From contig CAVUSJ010000002.1 in NCBI GenBank assembly GCA_963744105.1, forward strand, positions 496,001 through 560,000: DNA of 64,000 nucleotides, given 5' to 3'. The notes under the pieces are model-generated. The model had not been told where the DNA came from, made no database searches, and was given only the letters and a program-made list of their open reading frames with translations. The DNA is from DASUPK01 sp963744105 (GTDB lineage: Bacteria; Actinomycetota; Thermoleophilia; Solirubrobacterales; 70-9). The position numbers were made by a program, and so were the translations under genes. Shown piece by piece: positions 50,918 to 61,941 of the stretch. Every line of letters starts with the position of its first letter. Positions within the stretch are counted from its first letter, which is position 1.

Positions 50918-51559
50918 GCGACGGCGCCGGAAGATCGCGGTCTCGCAGGCCTCGGGCCACTCGTCCTTCACCCCGATGAAGCGCCGTTCCCGCCAGCCGT
51001 CGAGCAGCTCGTAGGCCTCGCGATATCCGGGCCGGTCCGAGTCGTCGAGCAGCAGATACCCGCCGGGCCGCACCTTCTTCATCGCGGGTTTGAGCGCGTC
51101 GATGCGAGTGACGGCCGGGGCTTCGAGGAAGTCGACGAGGACGAGATCGAAGGAAGCATCAGGGAGCTCGGCAACTTCCTTCGGAAACCCCTCGACCTCT
51201 CTCAGTCTCAAATCGACGTTCGTGAGCCCGGCCTCCGCGAGCCGCTCCTGCGTTCGCGGATACCAGTACTCGTTGTCCTCGAAGCTGAGGACCGACCCCG
51301 CGCGCCGCGCGAACCAAACGGTCGACCGCCCGGACCCAAGCTCGAGCACCGCCCAGTCCGAGCGGATCCGCCGCCTGAGCCAGCCGACCGCCGCGGGAAC
51401 GATCCAGGGCCGCTCCGGGGTCTTGCCACGCCGCGCCCTCCACCGGGCGGCCGGGTACCGCAGCCACCCGGAGACCCCCATCGGCCCGCGCGCGGTGTGG
51501 AACCGCCCGGCGCGCGTCCCGGGATCGTGCGGCCCCCTCAGTGGGACTTCGGCGGCCAC
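50912..51559 (-). CDS. Class I SAM-dependent methyltransferase
   Basis: 215 residues from a GTG at 51559; an ATG at 51481 is an alternative. The SAM motif is VLELGSGRST, followed by FDLVLVDFLEAP and GGYLLLDDSD. The layout resembles small extracellular-polysaccharide or FkbM-adjacent methyltransferases, but the substrate is unknown. The front overlaps the end of the SDR gene by 22 bases, indicating one operon. The end is next to the rnpB terminator on the other strand. Confidence 0.8.
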   Translation of the reverse strand: MAAEVPLRGPHDPGTRAGRFHTARGPMGVSGWLRYPAARWRARRGKTPERPWIVPAAVGWLRRRIRSDWAVLELGSGRSTVWFARRAGSVLSFEDNEYWYPRTQERLAEAGLTNVDLRLREVEGFPKEVAELPDASFDLVLVDFLEAPAVTRIDALKPAMKKVRPGGYLLLDDSDRPGYREAYELLDGWRERRFIGVKDEWPEACETAIFRRRRK

Positions 51560-52374
51560 TTGCCCGACGCCACCTTCTTCTTGAAGGCCCGTTGGCGCCG
51601 GAGCGCGTCGCGCATCAGCAGGGGAGTGAGGCGGAGGGAGAGCTTGGGGTGCCGGTCGAAGAACCGCGCGAACTGCCCGCGCCAGGCCGGGATCGCCAGC
51701 ACCGGCTTCGGCTTGTCGATCAGCTCGACGACGCGCTCGGCGACCTGCTCGGGCATCAGCATCACCCCGGAGAAGGAGAGCGCGTCGTTGGGGTCGTCGA
51801 GCTTGTCGTTGATCATCGGGGTCCAGACGCCGTCCGGGCAGACGCAGGAGATGTGGATGTCCCCGAGCCCCGCCCGGCGAAGGTCCGCGGCCGTGCCGAG
51901 ACTGAAGGCGATCGCTGCGTGCTTGCTCGCCGAGTACCCGACTATCCCGGTCGCCGCCGCCAGCCCGGCAAGCGAGACCAGGTTGATGATGTGACCGCGG
52001 CCCGCCGGGCGCATCCTCTCGATCGCCGCGAGCGTCCCGTTCATCGTGCCGACGGCGTTCACCTCGAGCATCCGCCGGTGCACATCGATCGGCTGCTCGT
52101 GGGCCAGGCCAGTGATCAGGATTCCCGCGTTGTTCACCCAGACATCGAGTGATCCGCTTCGCTCGACCACCTGGCCGGCGGCGGCGTTGACCGCGTTGGT
52201 GTCGGTGACGTCGAGGACCAGCGGCCAGGCTCGTTCGCCGAGCTGCTCGGCCGCGGCGGTGGTGCCGGCCTCGTCCACATCCGTCACGGCGACCTCGTAG
52301 CCGCGAGCCACGAGGAGCCTGGCGATCTCCAGGCCCATTCCGCCTCTAGCTCCGGTTACCAGTGCGCCCGGCAT
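51538..52374 (-). CDS. Classical SDR oxidoreductase
   Basis: 278 residues. TGARGGMGLEIA cofactor loop, NNAGI, NLVSLAGLAA with Ser and YSASKHA. The C-terminal ~70 residues are an amphipathic, basic extension (FARFFDRHPKLSLRL) like that of membrane-associated lipid- or retinol-type SDRs. Substrate unknown. Divergent from the riboswitch-controlled gene. Confidence 0.9.
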   Translation of the reverse strand: MPGALVTGARGGMGLEIARLLVARGYEVAVTDVDEAGTTAAAEQLGERAWPLVLDVTDTNAVNAAAGQVVERSGSLDVWVNNAGILITGLAHEQPIDVHRRMLEVNAVGTMNGTLAAIERMRPAGRGHIINLVSLAGLAAATGIVGYSASKHAAIAFSLGTAADLRRAGLGDIHISCVCPDGVWTPMINDKLDDPNDALSFSGVMLMPEQVAERVVELIDKPKPVLAIPAWRGQFARFFDRHPKLSLRLTPLLMRDALRRQRAFKKKVASGKWPPKSH

Positions 52375-52471
52375 TGGGGCAGCTTATGGATTGGGCGATT
52401 CCTTTCGCGGCGAAGGTTCGTGCCTGAACGGCCGAATCGACAGTAGTGGCGGATAACGAGGAGACCTCTGC

Positions 52472-52477
52472 TAGGGT
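52472..52477 (+). promoter_or_regulatory. -10 box ahead of the ydaO riboswitch
   Basis: TAGGGT; a start about 7 bases downstream would put the whole aptamer into the message. Confidence 0.45.
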
Positions 52478-52483
52478 GCGCCG

Positions 52484-52612
52484 CGCACTTCCGCTGAGTC
52501 TCTCTCCACTCGAAAAGGAGGGAGAGCGGGGGACCCACAAGTTGGGGCGAGTCGCGGACATCGGTCCGCGTAGCGCGATCTTTCAGCGCGAGCCCGTCAG
52601 CTAACCCCGTAA
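52484..52612 (+). promoter_or_regulatory. ydaO-type cyclic di-AMP riboswitch
   Basis: The conserved pieces appear in the right order: CGCTGAGTC, then GGGGGACCCA followed by TTGGGGCGAGTC, and the 3' block CGAGCCCGTCAGCTAACCCC with GTAAGC. This fits the ydaO-yuaA class, which binds c-di-AMP and usually turns off cell-wall hydrolase and potassium genes. It lies directly before the RlpA-like gene. Ends are approximate. Confidence 0.88.
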
Positions 52613-52630
52613 GCAACGAAAGAGGAAGGT

Positions 52631-53086
52631 TTGACGAGCAAGCGAACAATTCGTGCTGTTGCGGGACTCGCGTGCACTGCCGCGCTTTTGGCTGCGGCGC
52701 CGGTCGCCAGCGCTCAGACGGGCGGGATTCCAGGCGGCACGGGTGGAACCACCACCGAGCCGACCGCACAGCCCAGCTCCGCGCCCGGCAGCTGGACCGT
52801 CCACAAGGCGGCCACCTGGTACGGCCCGGGCTTCTGGGGCAAGTTCACGGCGTGTGGCGTCACCCTGACGCCGACCACGCTGGGAGTGGCGCATCGGAAG
52901 CTTCCCTGCGGCACCCAGGTGACCTTCACCTACGGCGGTGCCAGCGTCACGGCGACGGTGATCGACCGCGGGCCCTTCCACAAGGGCTACGCCTGGGACC
53001 TGACCAAGAAGGTCGCGAAGCGCCTCGGCTTCCTGACCATCGGCGCGGGCCCCATCGACGCGACGGTCACGCCGCCGGCGTCGTAG
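52631..53086 (+). CDS. Secreted RlpA-like double-psi beta-barrel protein
   Basis: 151 residues with a TTG start behind AGAGGAAGG. A signal peptide (1-28) and a Gly/Thr-rich linker lead to the double-psi barrel: ATWYGPGFWGKFTACG, VAHRKLPCGTQVTF, VIDRGPFHKGYAWDLT. The family includes RlpA lytic transglycosylases and the barrel of resuscitation-type wall proteins. The catalytic Asp of RlpA fits VIDRGPF. A c-di-AMP riboswitch precedes it, linking wall remodelling to that messenger. Confidence 0.88.
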   Translation: MTSKRTIRAVAGLACTAALLAAAPVASAQTGGIPGGTGGTTTEPTAQPSSAPGSWTVHKAATWYGPGFWGKFTACGVTLTPTTLGVAHRKLPCGTQVTFTYGGASVTATVIDRGPFHKGYAWDLTKKVAKRLGFLTIGAGPIDATVTPPAS

Positions 53087-53108
53087 GGCACCCGCACCAA
53101 ATCGCTGG

Positions 53109-53675
53109 TTAGGCCGCCGCTTCCCGGAGAACCGCCGGGTCGCCCTCCTGTGGGAGGGCCGCGACGGAGGCGAAGAGGCTCTCGAACTCGGCGAGCGCCG
53201 CCTCGGCGACCGCGTCGAGGATCTCCTCGTCAGACCAGCCGGCCTCACGCGCCTCCTCCACCAAGTGGTGGGGCGGGCGCTCGGCCGGGTCGAGCGTCTC
53301 GCGAATCAGGGCGAGCAGCGCAGCCTCCTTCTCATCGGAGGAGGTGAAGTTGCGAGCCCTGGCGACCTCGTCGAGGCCGAGCCCGGCCACGCGAGCCGTC
53401 CGGGCGTACTGGGTCAGTGTGTAGGGGTCGTTCCGCCATTCCGCCACGGCGAGGCCGATCCGCTCACGGGTGGCCCTCGGGAGCTTGCTCTGACGAAGCT
53501 CGGTGCGAAGGCGCGTGTAGCCGCGCAGTGCGGCCGGCGACTCGGCGAGCATGCCGATGAACTTCGAGACCGTTCCCCCGGCCGTCTGGATGCTCTTGAT
53601 CAGGGGAGCGGTGGCGTCCGGCGCGGTCAGCTCGTCGTGGATGTGGAAGCGGCTTACGTCTGTCTTGACTGTCAT
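53109..53675 (-). CDS. AhpD/carboxymuconolactone-decarboxylase-like protein without CxxC
   Basis: 188 residues of all-helical AhpD-like fold. The usual peroxidase site NxCxYCxxxH is replaced by RNDPYTLTQYART, so both cysteines are gone (residues 83 and 86 are Asp and Thr, and the His is Tyr90). The rest (TRERIGLAVAE, GLGLDEVARARNF, DEEILDAVAEAAL) is well conserved, so it is a real protein with no thiol chemistry. Divergent from glnA over a palindromic operator. Confidence 0.78.
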   Translation of the reverse strand: MTVKTDVSRFHIHDELTAPDATAPLIKSIQTAGGTVSKFIGMLAESPAALRGYTRLRTELRQSKLPRATRERIGLAVAEWRNDPYTLTQYARTARVAGLGLDEVARARNFTSSDEKEAALLALIRETLDPAERPPHHLVEEAREAGWSDEEILDAVAEAALAEFESLFASVAALPQEGDPAVLREAAA

Positions 53676-53725
53676 TTCTTTGGATACCGCCGTTTCACAA
53701 GGGCTTACTTTACTTTTAGCCGGTT

Positions 53726-53742
53726 ACTTACGTCGCGTAAGT
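53726..53742. promoter_or_regulatory. Palindromic operator between the AhpD-like gene and glnA
   Basis: ACTTACG, TCG, CGTAAGT: perfect 7-base arms about a 3-base centre, in an AT-richer stretch with TACTTTACTTTT just before it. It resembles a binding site for a dimeric repressor such as a TetR or MarR protein. Confidence 0.6.
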
Positions 53743-53825
53743 GTACAGGCATCTTTCCGTTCTTGTCTTCTCATACGACGCCCGGGCGGCCTCGGATGTG
53801 ACACGCCGGTAACTTGTCGAGCCTC

Positions 53826-55178
53826 ATGGCAGACGGCCCGAGCAATGCCAAGGAGGCGATGGCGTTCTGCGAGCAGAACGACGTGCGCTTCGTCCACCTC
53901 TGGTTCACCGACCTGCTCGGCCAGCTGAAGAGCTTCTCGATCAACGCCGCCGAGCTCGAGGACGCGTTCGAGGGCGGCATGGGCTTCGACGGCTCCTCGA
54001 TCAGCGGGTTCAACCCGATCGAGGAGTCCGACATGATCGCCATGCCCGACCCGGCGAGCATCCAGCTGATCCCGTGGCGCGAGGAGGAGGCGAACCGGAC
54101 CGCGCGGATGTTCTGCGACATCCAGGTCCCGGGCGGCGACCCCTACGAGGGGGATCCGCGCTTCATCATGCGCCGGGCCATCGACCGGGCCCACGACATG
54201 GGCTTCAACGACTACAACATCGGCCCGGAGCTCGAGTACTTCTACTTCCGCTCGGAGAAGCCAGAGTCCGGCACGCCCGAGGTGCTCGACGAGGGGGGCT
54301 ACTTCGATCTGACCACGCTCGACGCCGGCTCGGACCTGCGCCGGGAGACCATCCTCGCGCTCGAGCAGCTCGGCATCCACGTCGAGTACGCCCACCACGA
54401 GGTGGGCCCCTCCCAGCACGAGGTGGACATGCGCTACAAGGACGCGCTCGCGATGGCCGACGACTGCATGACCTACCGGATCACGGTCAAGGAGTACGCG
54501 ATGAAGTACGGCCTCTACGCGACCTTCATGCCCAAGCCGCTGCAGGGCGAGAACGGTTCCGGGATGCACGTCCACCAGTCCCTCTCGAAGGACGGCAAGA
54601 ACGCCTTCTTCGATCCCGATGACCAGTACTTCCTCTCCGACGTCGCCAAGGCGTTCATCGCCGGGCAGCTCAAGCACGCCCGTGAGATCGCCCCGCTGTT
54701 CGCCCAGTGGGTCAACTCCTACAAGCGGCTGGTGCCGGGCTACGAGGCGCCGGTCTACCTCTCCTGGTCACGCCGGAACCGCTCGGCCCTGATCCGCGTT
54801 CCCCTCTACCACCCGGGCAAGGAGCACGCGACCCGCGCCGAGCTGCGCTGCCCAGACCCGGCCTGCAACCCCTACCTCTGCTTCGCCGGGATGCTGCATG
54901 CCGGGCTCGAGGGGATCGAGCATGGCTACGAGATCCCCGAGCCGATGGAGCAGAACCTCTACCACCTCACCCCCGAGGAGCGCCACCGCCGCGGCATCGA
55001 GGAGCTTCCGGAGACGCTCGGCGAGGCGACCGAGGTCGCGGCCGAGTCGGAGCTGGTGCTTCGGATCCTCGGCGAGCACGCCTTCAACCGCTTCATCGAG
55101 ATCAAGCGCTCGGAGTGGGAGGACTACCGGGTGCAGGTCACCCCGCACGAGATCGAGCAGTTCCTCCCGATCCTCTGA
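53826..55178 (+). CDS. glnA: Glutamine synthetase type I
   Basis: 450 residues, the shorter I-alpha-like length. Order of motifs: FDGSSISGF, GPELEYFYFRS, HHEVGPSQHEVDMRY, GENGSGMHVHQSL, the ATP site NSYKRLVPGYEAP and SRRNRSALIRVP, then RCPDPACNPYLCFAGML. The adenylylation Tyr segment of the I-beta type is not seen, so control is probably transcriptional and by feedback. The ATG at 53826 was chosen over a TTG 4 codons upstream. It makes glutamine from glutamate and ammonia. Confidence 0.96.
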   Translation: MADGPSNAKEAMAFCEQNDVRFVHLWFTDLLGQLKSFSINAAELEDAFEGGMGFDGSSISGFNPIEESDMIAMPDPASIQLIPWREEEANRTARMFCDIQVPGGDPYEGDPRFIMRRAIDRAHDMGFNDYNIGPELEYFYFRSEKPESGTPEVLDEGGYFDLTTLDAGSDLRRETILALEQLGIHVEYAHHEVGPSQHEVDMRYKDALAMADDCMTYRITVKEYAMKYGLYATFMPKPLQGENGSGMHVHQSLSKDGKNAFFDPDDQYFLSDVAKAFIAGQLKHAREIAPLFAQWVNSYKRLVPGYEAPVYLSWSRRNRSALIRVPLYHPGKEHATRAELRCPDPACNPYLCFAGMLHAGLEGIEHGYEIPEPMEQNLYHLTPEERHRRGIEELPETLGEATEVAAESELVLRILGEHAFNRFIEIKRSEWEDYRVQVTPHEIEQFLPIL

Positions 55179-55179
55179 G

Positions 55180-57186
<2,007 letters not shown>

Positions 57187-57193
57187 CACTCTG

Positions 57194-57199
57194 AGCCTA
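57194..57199 (-). promoter_or_regulatory. -10 box of the YyaL-type gene
   Basis: On the minus strand TAGGCT ends 7 bases before the ATG at 57186. Confidence 0.5.
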
Positions 57200-57241
57200 C
57201 CCCCGTGCATATGATGCGGACACTCGATCAGGAGGCCTGCG

Positions 57242-57631
57242 ATGAAGGACCTGACGGTGATCATGGAGGACCGGCCCGGGAAGTTGGCCGAGCTTGGGGA
57301 GGCCACGGGCAAGGCGGGCGTCAACATCGAGGGGCTCTGCGCGATGGTCGGGGACGGCAAGGGCTTCATCCATCTCCTTGTCCAGGACGAGGAGGCGGCG
57401 AAGAAGGCGCTCGGCGATGCCGGCATCGAGGTCGCCGATGAGCGAGAGGCGGTGATCGTCGACCTGCACGACAAGCCCGGCGCGATGGGCGAGATCGCCA
57501 GGGACCTCGCCGACGCGGGGGTGAGCGTCGACGTCGCCTACACGATCTTCAATGGCGTTCGGCTCGTGATCGTCACTGAGGACACCGAGAAGGCCCGCGC
57601 TGCCCTCGACCTCAACGGGGCTTCGGGCTAG
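57242..57631 (+). CDS. Tandem ACT-domain protein
   Basis: 129 residues with two ACT-like halves: MKDLTVIMEDRPGKLAELGE and then VDLHDKPGAMGEIARDLAD. ACT domains bind amino acids or similar ligands; no enzyme domain is attached, so it may be a regulator. AGGAGG at about 57229-57234 precedes the ATG at 57242. It ends next to the aminotransferase gene on the other strand. Confidence 0.85.
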   Translation: MKDLTVIMEDRPGKLAELGEATGKAGVNIEGLCAMVGDGKGFIHLLVQDEEAAKKALGDAGIEVADEREAVIVDLHDKPGAMGEIARDLADAGVSVDVAYTIFNGVRLVIVTEDTEKARAALDLNGASG

Positions 57632-59020
57632 CTAGGAGCCGCTGACGTCGGAGGCGAACGCCTCGAAGGCCGCGACGTAGCGGTCGACGTGCTCCTGCTC
57701 GTGGGCGATCGAGAGGGTCCACTCCTCCTCGACGCCCGGAGTCATGAAGATGCCGTGGTTCATGTGGTACAGCCAGGCGAGGGTGGAGAGCTCGCCGTCG
57801 ACCTTGGTCAGGTAGTCGCGGTACTCGTAGATCGGCTCCGGGGCGAAGATCACGCAGCCCTTCGCGCCGAGGCCCTGCGTGTACGCGGGGAGGCCGTACT
57901 TCTCGATCACCTCGTCGCAACGTGCCTTGAGGGCGTCGTTGGTCTTCTCGAGCTTGTCGTAGACCTCGGGAGTCAGGACCTTGGTCAGGGTCGCCTCGGA
58001 TGCCGCCATCACGAGCGGGTTGCCGTTGAACGTCCCGATCTGGTGGACCTTGTCGGTGGCGACGACCTCGCCGAGCTCCTCGGTCATCCCGATCGCGCCG
58101 CCCGGATAGCCGCCGGCGATCGCCTTCGCCAGGCAGATCATGTCCGGCTTCACGCCGAACCGCTGGGTCGCGCCGCCGTAGGAGATCGTGGCGCCGGTCT
58201 TCACCTCATCGAAGATCAGCTTGGCGCCGTGCTCGGTGCAGAGCTCCCGCACGCGCTGGAGGTAGCCCTCCTTCGGCGGGATGATGTTGATGTTCATCAT
58301 CGCCGGCTCGATGATCATCCCGGCGATCTTGCCCTCGTGCTTCTTGAAGATCCCCTCGAGGATCTCGGCGTCGTTGAAGGGCACCGGAACCGTCAGGTCG
58401 ACGATCGCCTGCGGATAGCCGGAGCCGAACGGGATCGCGTTGGGGCTCTCCCGCGGGCCGACCTCGTCGAGGTCGGGGTAGCAGGACACCATCACCGCGT
58501 CGTGGTGGCCGTCGTAGGAGCCCTCGACCTTGATGATCAGGTCGCGATCGGTGGCGCCGCGGGCGAGATGGATCGCCGACATCGTCGACTCGGTCCCGGA
58601 GTTCGAGAAGCGCCACATCGGCAGCCCGAAGCGCTCGACCAGGTTCTGCGCCGAGACGATCGAGCCATTGGTCGGCGCGGCGAAGTGGGTGCCCTCGTCG
58701 TGCCGGGCCTTGACCGCCTCGCCGATCACGGGATTGGCGTGGCCGACGCACATCACGCCGAAGCCGTTGTGGAAGTCGACGTACTCGCTGCCGTCCACGT
58801 CCCAGACCAGCGCTCCCTTGCCGCGGTCGATGTAGACCGGCCAGGGATCGTTGAGCTGGAAGGAGGAGGGGACGCCTCCCGGCATCACCTTGCGGGCACG
58901 GTCGAAGTACTCCGCCGAGGTCGGCGTGTGCTCGCGGAAGCGAGCCATCTGCTCCTCCGTGAGCTTGTTGATCGTCTTGCGGTCGATGGTCGACTCGGCT
59001 GCGGTCCCTCGCTGTGCCAT
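57632..59020 (-). CDS. Class III aminotransferase, GSA-aminomutase-like
   Basis: 462 residues. Fold type I PLP enzyme with PGGVPSSFQLNDPWPVYI, SNSGTESTMSAIHLAR, EGSYDGHHDAV, IFDEVKTG, the Lys in LAKAIAGGYPGG and GTFNGNPLVMAASE. It is related to glutamate-1-semialdehyde aminomutase but has a longer N-terminus, and the operon suggests a catabolic or modifying role. The ATG overlaps the MFS stop by one base. Ends one base from the ACT gene stop. Confidence 0.88.
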   Translation of the reverse strand: MAQRGTAAESTIDRKTINKLTEEQMARFREHTPTSAEYFDRARKVMPGGVPSSFQLNDPWPVYIDRGKGALVWDVDGSEYVDFHNGFGVMCVGHANPVIGEAVKARHDEGTHFAAPTNGSIVSAQNLVERFGLPMWRFSNSGTESTMSAIHLARGATDRDLIIKVEGSYDGHHDAVMVSCYPDLDEVGPRESPNAIPFGSGYPQAIVDLTVPVPFNDAEILEGIFKKHEGKIAGMIIEPAMMNINIIPPKEGYLQRVRELCTEHGAKLIFDEVKTGATISYGGATQRFGVKPDMICLAKAIAGGYPGGAIGMTEELGEVVATDKVHQIGTFNGNPLVMAASEATLTKVLTPEVYDKLEKTNDALKARCDEVIEKYGLPAYTQGLGAKGCVIFAPEPIYEYRDYLTKVDGELSTLAWLYHMNHGIFMTPGVEEEWTLSIAHEQEHVDRYVAAFEAFASDVSGS

Positions 59021-60225
59021 CAGGCCCGCAATGTATCGGGGAGAGGCTCGAATGCAGGGCGACGCGACATCGAAAGTGCAAGCGCGGCACACGCCAAAGA
59101 GGCGAAAGCGGCGACGTAGAAGGCCGCCGAGTAGCCGCCGATCGCGGCCGCTGCGCCGACCAGGGGGGAGCCGATCAGCATCCCGAGGTCGAAGTTCGCG
59201 GTGAACGTTCCCATCGCGACGCCGCGGCGCTCCGGTCCCACGCGGTTGATGGCGACCAGCGAGAGGGAGGGGAAGAGGAGCGAGAACGCGGCGCCCATCC
59301 CGATCGCTCCGAAGATCACCACGAGGAGATCGTTCGCCGCTCCCAGCAGGACCAATCCGATCGTCTCCACCAGGGCCGCGCCGACGGCGCAGCGAGCGGC
59401 GCCGATCCGATCCGGCAGGCCGCCGGCGACCAGACGCGTGGCGACCACCGTCGCCGCGAAGACGCTGAAGACCGCCGGCCCATGGCCGATTCCCCGCTCA
59501 TCGAGGCTGAGGACGATGAAGGCCGAGACGGCCGCGAAGCCGAACACGCTGAGCGCGAAGGTGACTCCGGGACCGAGGGCCTCGCGGGAGATGAATGGCC
59601 CGCGGTCGACGTCCTCGCCCGGCTCGTAGTCCTCCGGGAGCCGTGAGGCGATCGCGGCGCCCAGCAGCGGGGCGCCGGCCGCGAAGGCCCAGACGAGGTG
59701 AAAGCCCCCGGCGTGCTGCAGGAGCACGCCGATCGGAGGCCCAAGCGTGAGGCCGGTCCAGATCGCCAGGCCGTAGAGGCCGATCATCCGGCCGCGGCGC
59801 TCCTCCGGCGCCATGTCGACGTTCCAGGCCGAGCCCGCGGTGAAGACGGTCCCCTCGCCGGCGCCGAGGAAGAAGCGGGCGATGATCAGCCCGGGGATGC
59901 CGGCCGGGATGAAGTAGAGGAAGCCGGCGGTGGCGGCGAGCAGGGCGCCCACGATCACGGTGGGCTTGCGGCCCCGGCGATCGGCAAGGTTGCCCGCGAT
60001 CGGGCGGCAGATGATCCCCGTGAGGGCGAAGGCGCCGCTGACGATCCCGACCTCTAGGTCGGAGCCGTGCAGGTTGTCCTTGACGTAGTGGGGGAGGACG
60101 GCGAGCGTCGCCCCCACGGCGAGGAGACCGAGGTTGGTGACGATGAAGATCCCGGCGAAGGCCGCCCATTCACCGGCCCAGCGCGCCCAGAGGCGAGGGA
60201 CGGCGGTGGAGCTCCAGCTCCTCAT
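59020..60225 (-). CDS. MFS transporter
   Basis: 401 residues with about 12 membrane helices. The signature loop between helices 2 and 3 is GNLADRRGRKPTVIVGALL, and its weaker copy GGLPDRIGAARCAVG lies in the second half. Usually a proton-driven importer or exporter of small molecules. It is the middle gene of an operon with an acyl-CoA ligase before and the aminotransferase after; overlap with the ligase is four bases. Confidence 0.92.
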   Translation of the reverse strand: MRSWSSTAVPRLWARWAGEWAAFAGIFIVTNLGLLAVGATLAVLPHYVKDNLHGSDLEVGIVSGAFALTGIICRPIAGNLADRRGRKPTVIVGALLAATAGFLYFIPAGIPGLIIARFFLGAGEGTVFTAGSAWNVDMAPEERRGRMIGLYGLAIWTGLTLGPPIGVLLQHAGGFHLVWAFAAGAPLLGAAIASRLPEDYEPGEDVDRGPFISREALGPGVTFALSVFGFAAVSAFIVLSLDERGIGHGPAVFSVFAATVVATRLVAGGLPDRIGAARCAVGAALVETIGLVLLGAANDLLVVIFGAIGMGAAFSLLFPSLSLVAINRVGPERRGVAMGTFTANFDLGMLIGSPLVGAAAAIGGYSAAFYVAAFASLACAALALSMSRRPAFEPLPDTLRA

Positions 60226-61661
60226 CTCAATTCGGCGCGGCGGATCTTTCCGCTCGGCGTCTTCGGCAGCTCCGCCGCGAATTCGACGATCCGCGGGTAC
60301 TTGTACGGCGCCGTGACGGACTTGACGTGCTCCTGGAGCTCGCCGGCGAGCTTGTCCGACGGCTCGCCGGCCGCCAGCACCACGATCGCGCGGACGACCG
60401 AGCCTCGCTCTTCGTCCGGGGCGGGGACGGCGGCCGCCTCGGCGACCGCCGGATGCGAGACCAGGGCGGACTCGACCTCGAACGGCCCGACGCGGTAGCC
60501 GGCGGTGATGATGATGTCGTCGTCGCGGCCCTCGAACCAGAGGTAGCCCTCCTCGTCCTTGCGGACCTGGTCACCGGTTGCCCACCATTCCCCATCGAAG
60601 GGCGGCTCGCCGATGTAGTGACTGAAGAAGCTTGGGACGGAGTCCGGCCGCACCTGAAGCTCGCCGTTGATCACCCTCGTCTCGATCCCCGGAAGCGGCC
60701 GGCCCATCGAGCCGTCGCGGGCGGGGTCGTCCTCGTCGGGGCGCATCCCGGTGACCGGCCCGGTTTCGGTCTGCCCGTAGCCGTCGCCGATCGCGAGGCC
60801 CATCCGCTTGCGGAAGAGGCGTATGACCTCGGGGTTGAGAGGCTCGCCCGCGGAGATCATCCGGCGCAGCGACGGGATCGGCCGCAGCTCGGCTCGCTTG
60901 GCGAGGATGCGGTACTCGGTCGGCGCCTGGCAGAGGACGTTGACGCCGTGGCGCTCGATCACGTCAAGCCGCGCGGCCGGGTCGAAGCGGGCGTCGTGGA
61001 GCAGCGCCGCGGCGCCGGCGAGCCAGGGTGCGATGAAGGCGTTGCGCGTTGACTTCGACCATCCCGGAGCGGCGGTGCACCAGGCCAGGTCGCCCTTTCG
61101 CGCGCCGACCCAATGCTCGGCCTGGAGGCGCTGCCCGAGCAGGTAGCGCTGCGGGTAGACGACGCCCTTCGGATCACCCGTGGTGCCCGAGGTGAAGATG
61201 ATCACGGCCGGATCGTCCGGGTCCAGGTCGGCCATCGAGGCGGGCGTCTCCTGCGGGAAGTCCTCGTCCAGGGCCTGTGCGACCTCGGAAAGGTCCATCG
61301 TGGGCACGGCGGCGGGCAACTCTGCGAAAAGCTCCTCCTGCCCAATGCAGAGCTTGGGCCGGGCGGCGTTGACGCGCATGTCGAGGTCCTTGCGGCGAAG
61401 CTGCGGGTTGCACGGCATCGCCACCGCCCCCATCCGGAAACTGGCGAGCATCGCGAGCACCCACTCGATCCGGCTTCCGACCAGGGTCATCACCGCGTCC
61501 CCGCGCTCGACGCCGCGCGCGGCCATCGCGCCGGAGAGCCCGGCGCTGCGTGCGACCAGCTCGCCGAAATGCCACTCACGCCGCTGCCCGTCGGCGCTGA
61601 TCGCGACGATCCCCAGCCGGGAGGCCGCGGAAGGCTCCATGACATCCTCGATGAAATTCAT
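60222..61661 (-). CDS. AMP-dependent acyl-CoA synthetase
   Basis: 479 residues, ANL superfamily. P-loop IIFTSGTTGDPKGV, GYGQTETGPVTG, WWATGDQVRKDEEGYLWFEGR, IITAGYRVGPFEVE and the final PKTPSGKIRRAELR with the catalytic Lys. It joins CoA to an acid through an acyl-AMP. The layout is like medium-chain or benzoate-type enzymes. Start 61661 (MNFIEDV) fits the family. First gene of the minus operon. Confidence 0.93.
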   Translation of the reverse strand: MNFIEDVMEPSAASRLGIVAISADGQRREWHFGELVARSAGLSGAMAARGVERGDAVMTLVGSRIEWVLAMLASFRMGAVAMPCNPQLRRKDLDMRVNAARPKLCIGQEELFAELPAAVPTMDLSEVAQALDEDFPQETPASMADLDPDDPAVIIFTSGTTGDPKGVVYPQRYLLGQRLQAEHWVGARKGDLAWCTAAPGWSKSTRNAFIAPWLAGAAALLHDARFDPAARLDVIERHGVNVLCQAPTEYRILAKRAELRPIPSLRRMISAGEPLNPEVIRLFRKRMGLAIGDGYGQTETGPVTGMRPDEDDPARDGSMGRPLPGIETRVINGELQVRPDSVPSFFSHYIGEPPFDGEWWATGDQVRKDEEGYLWFEGRDDDIIITAGYRVGPFEVESALVSHPAVAEAAAVPAPDEERGSVVRAIVVLAAGEPSDKLAGELQEHVKSVTAPYKYPRIVEFAAELPKTPSGKIRRAELR

Positions 61662-61827
61662 CGGTTCCAAGTCTGCCGCAGCGCCGGGTTGGGTTGACTT
61701 CCCTCCATGGGGTACGTAGGGTCGCTCCATCTCGACCGAACAAGGCTGAGAGCGTTCACGAGCCGATTCGGAGGGACAGTTAGATGGCGACGAGACCGAG
61801 AAGGCGAGGCGGGCGGGCGAGGAGAGG

Positions 61828-61941
61828 GTGATCCAGTTTGACCTCTCCGGCAACGGACACGCCGACAGCTCGGCCCACCAGTCGTACATGGCCGGCGAGC
61901 TGGACGACTTCGAGGTTCGACGGCCGGCATGCGGGTCCTGA
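61828..61941 (+). CDS. Possible 37-residue ORF before the response regulator
   Basis: GTG start with GGAGAGG just in front of it, and acidic product (DLSGNGHADSSAHQS, ELDDFEV). It overlaps the response regulator by 13 bases. No family, weak support. Confidence 0.3.
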   Translation: MIQFDLSGNGHADSSAHQSYMAGELDDFEVRRPACGS

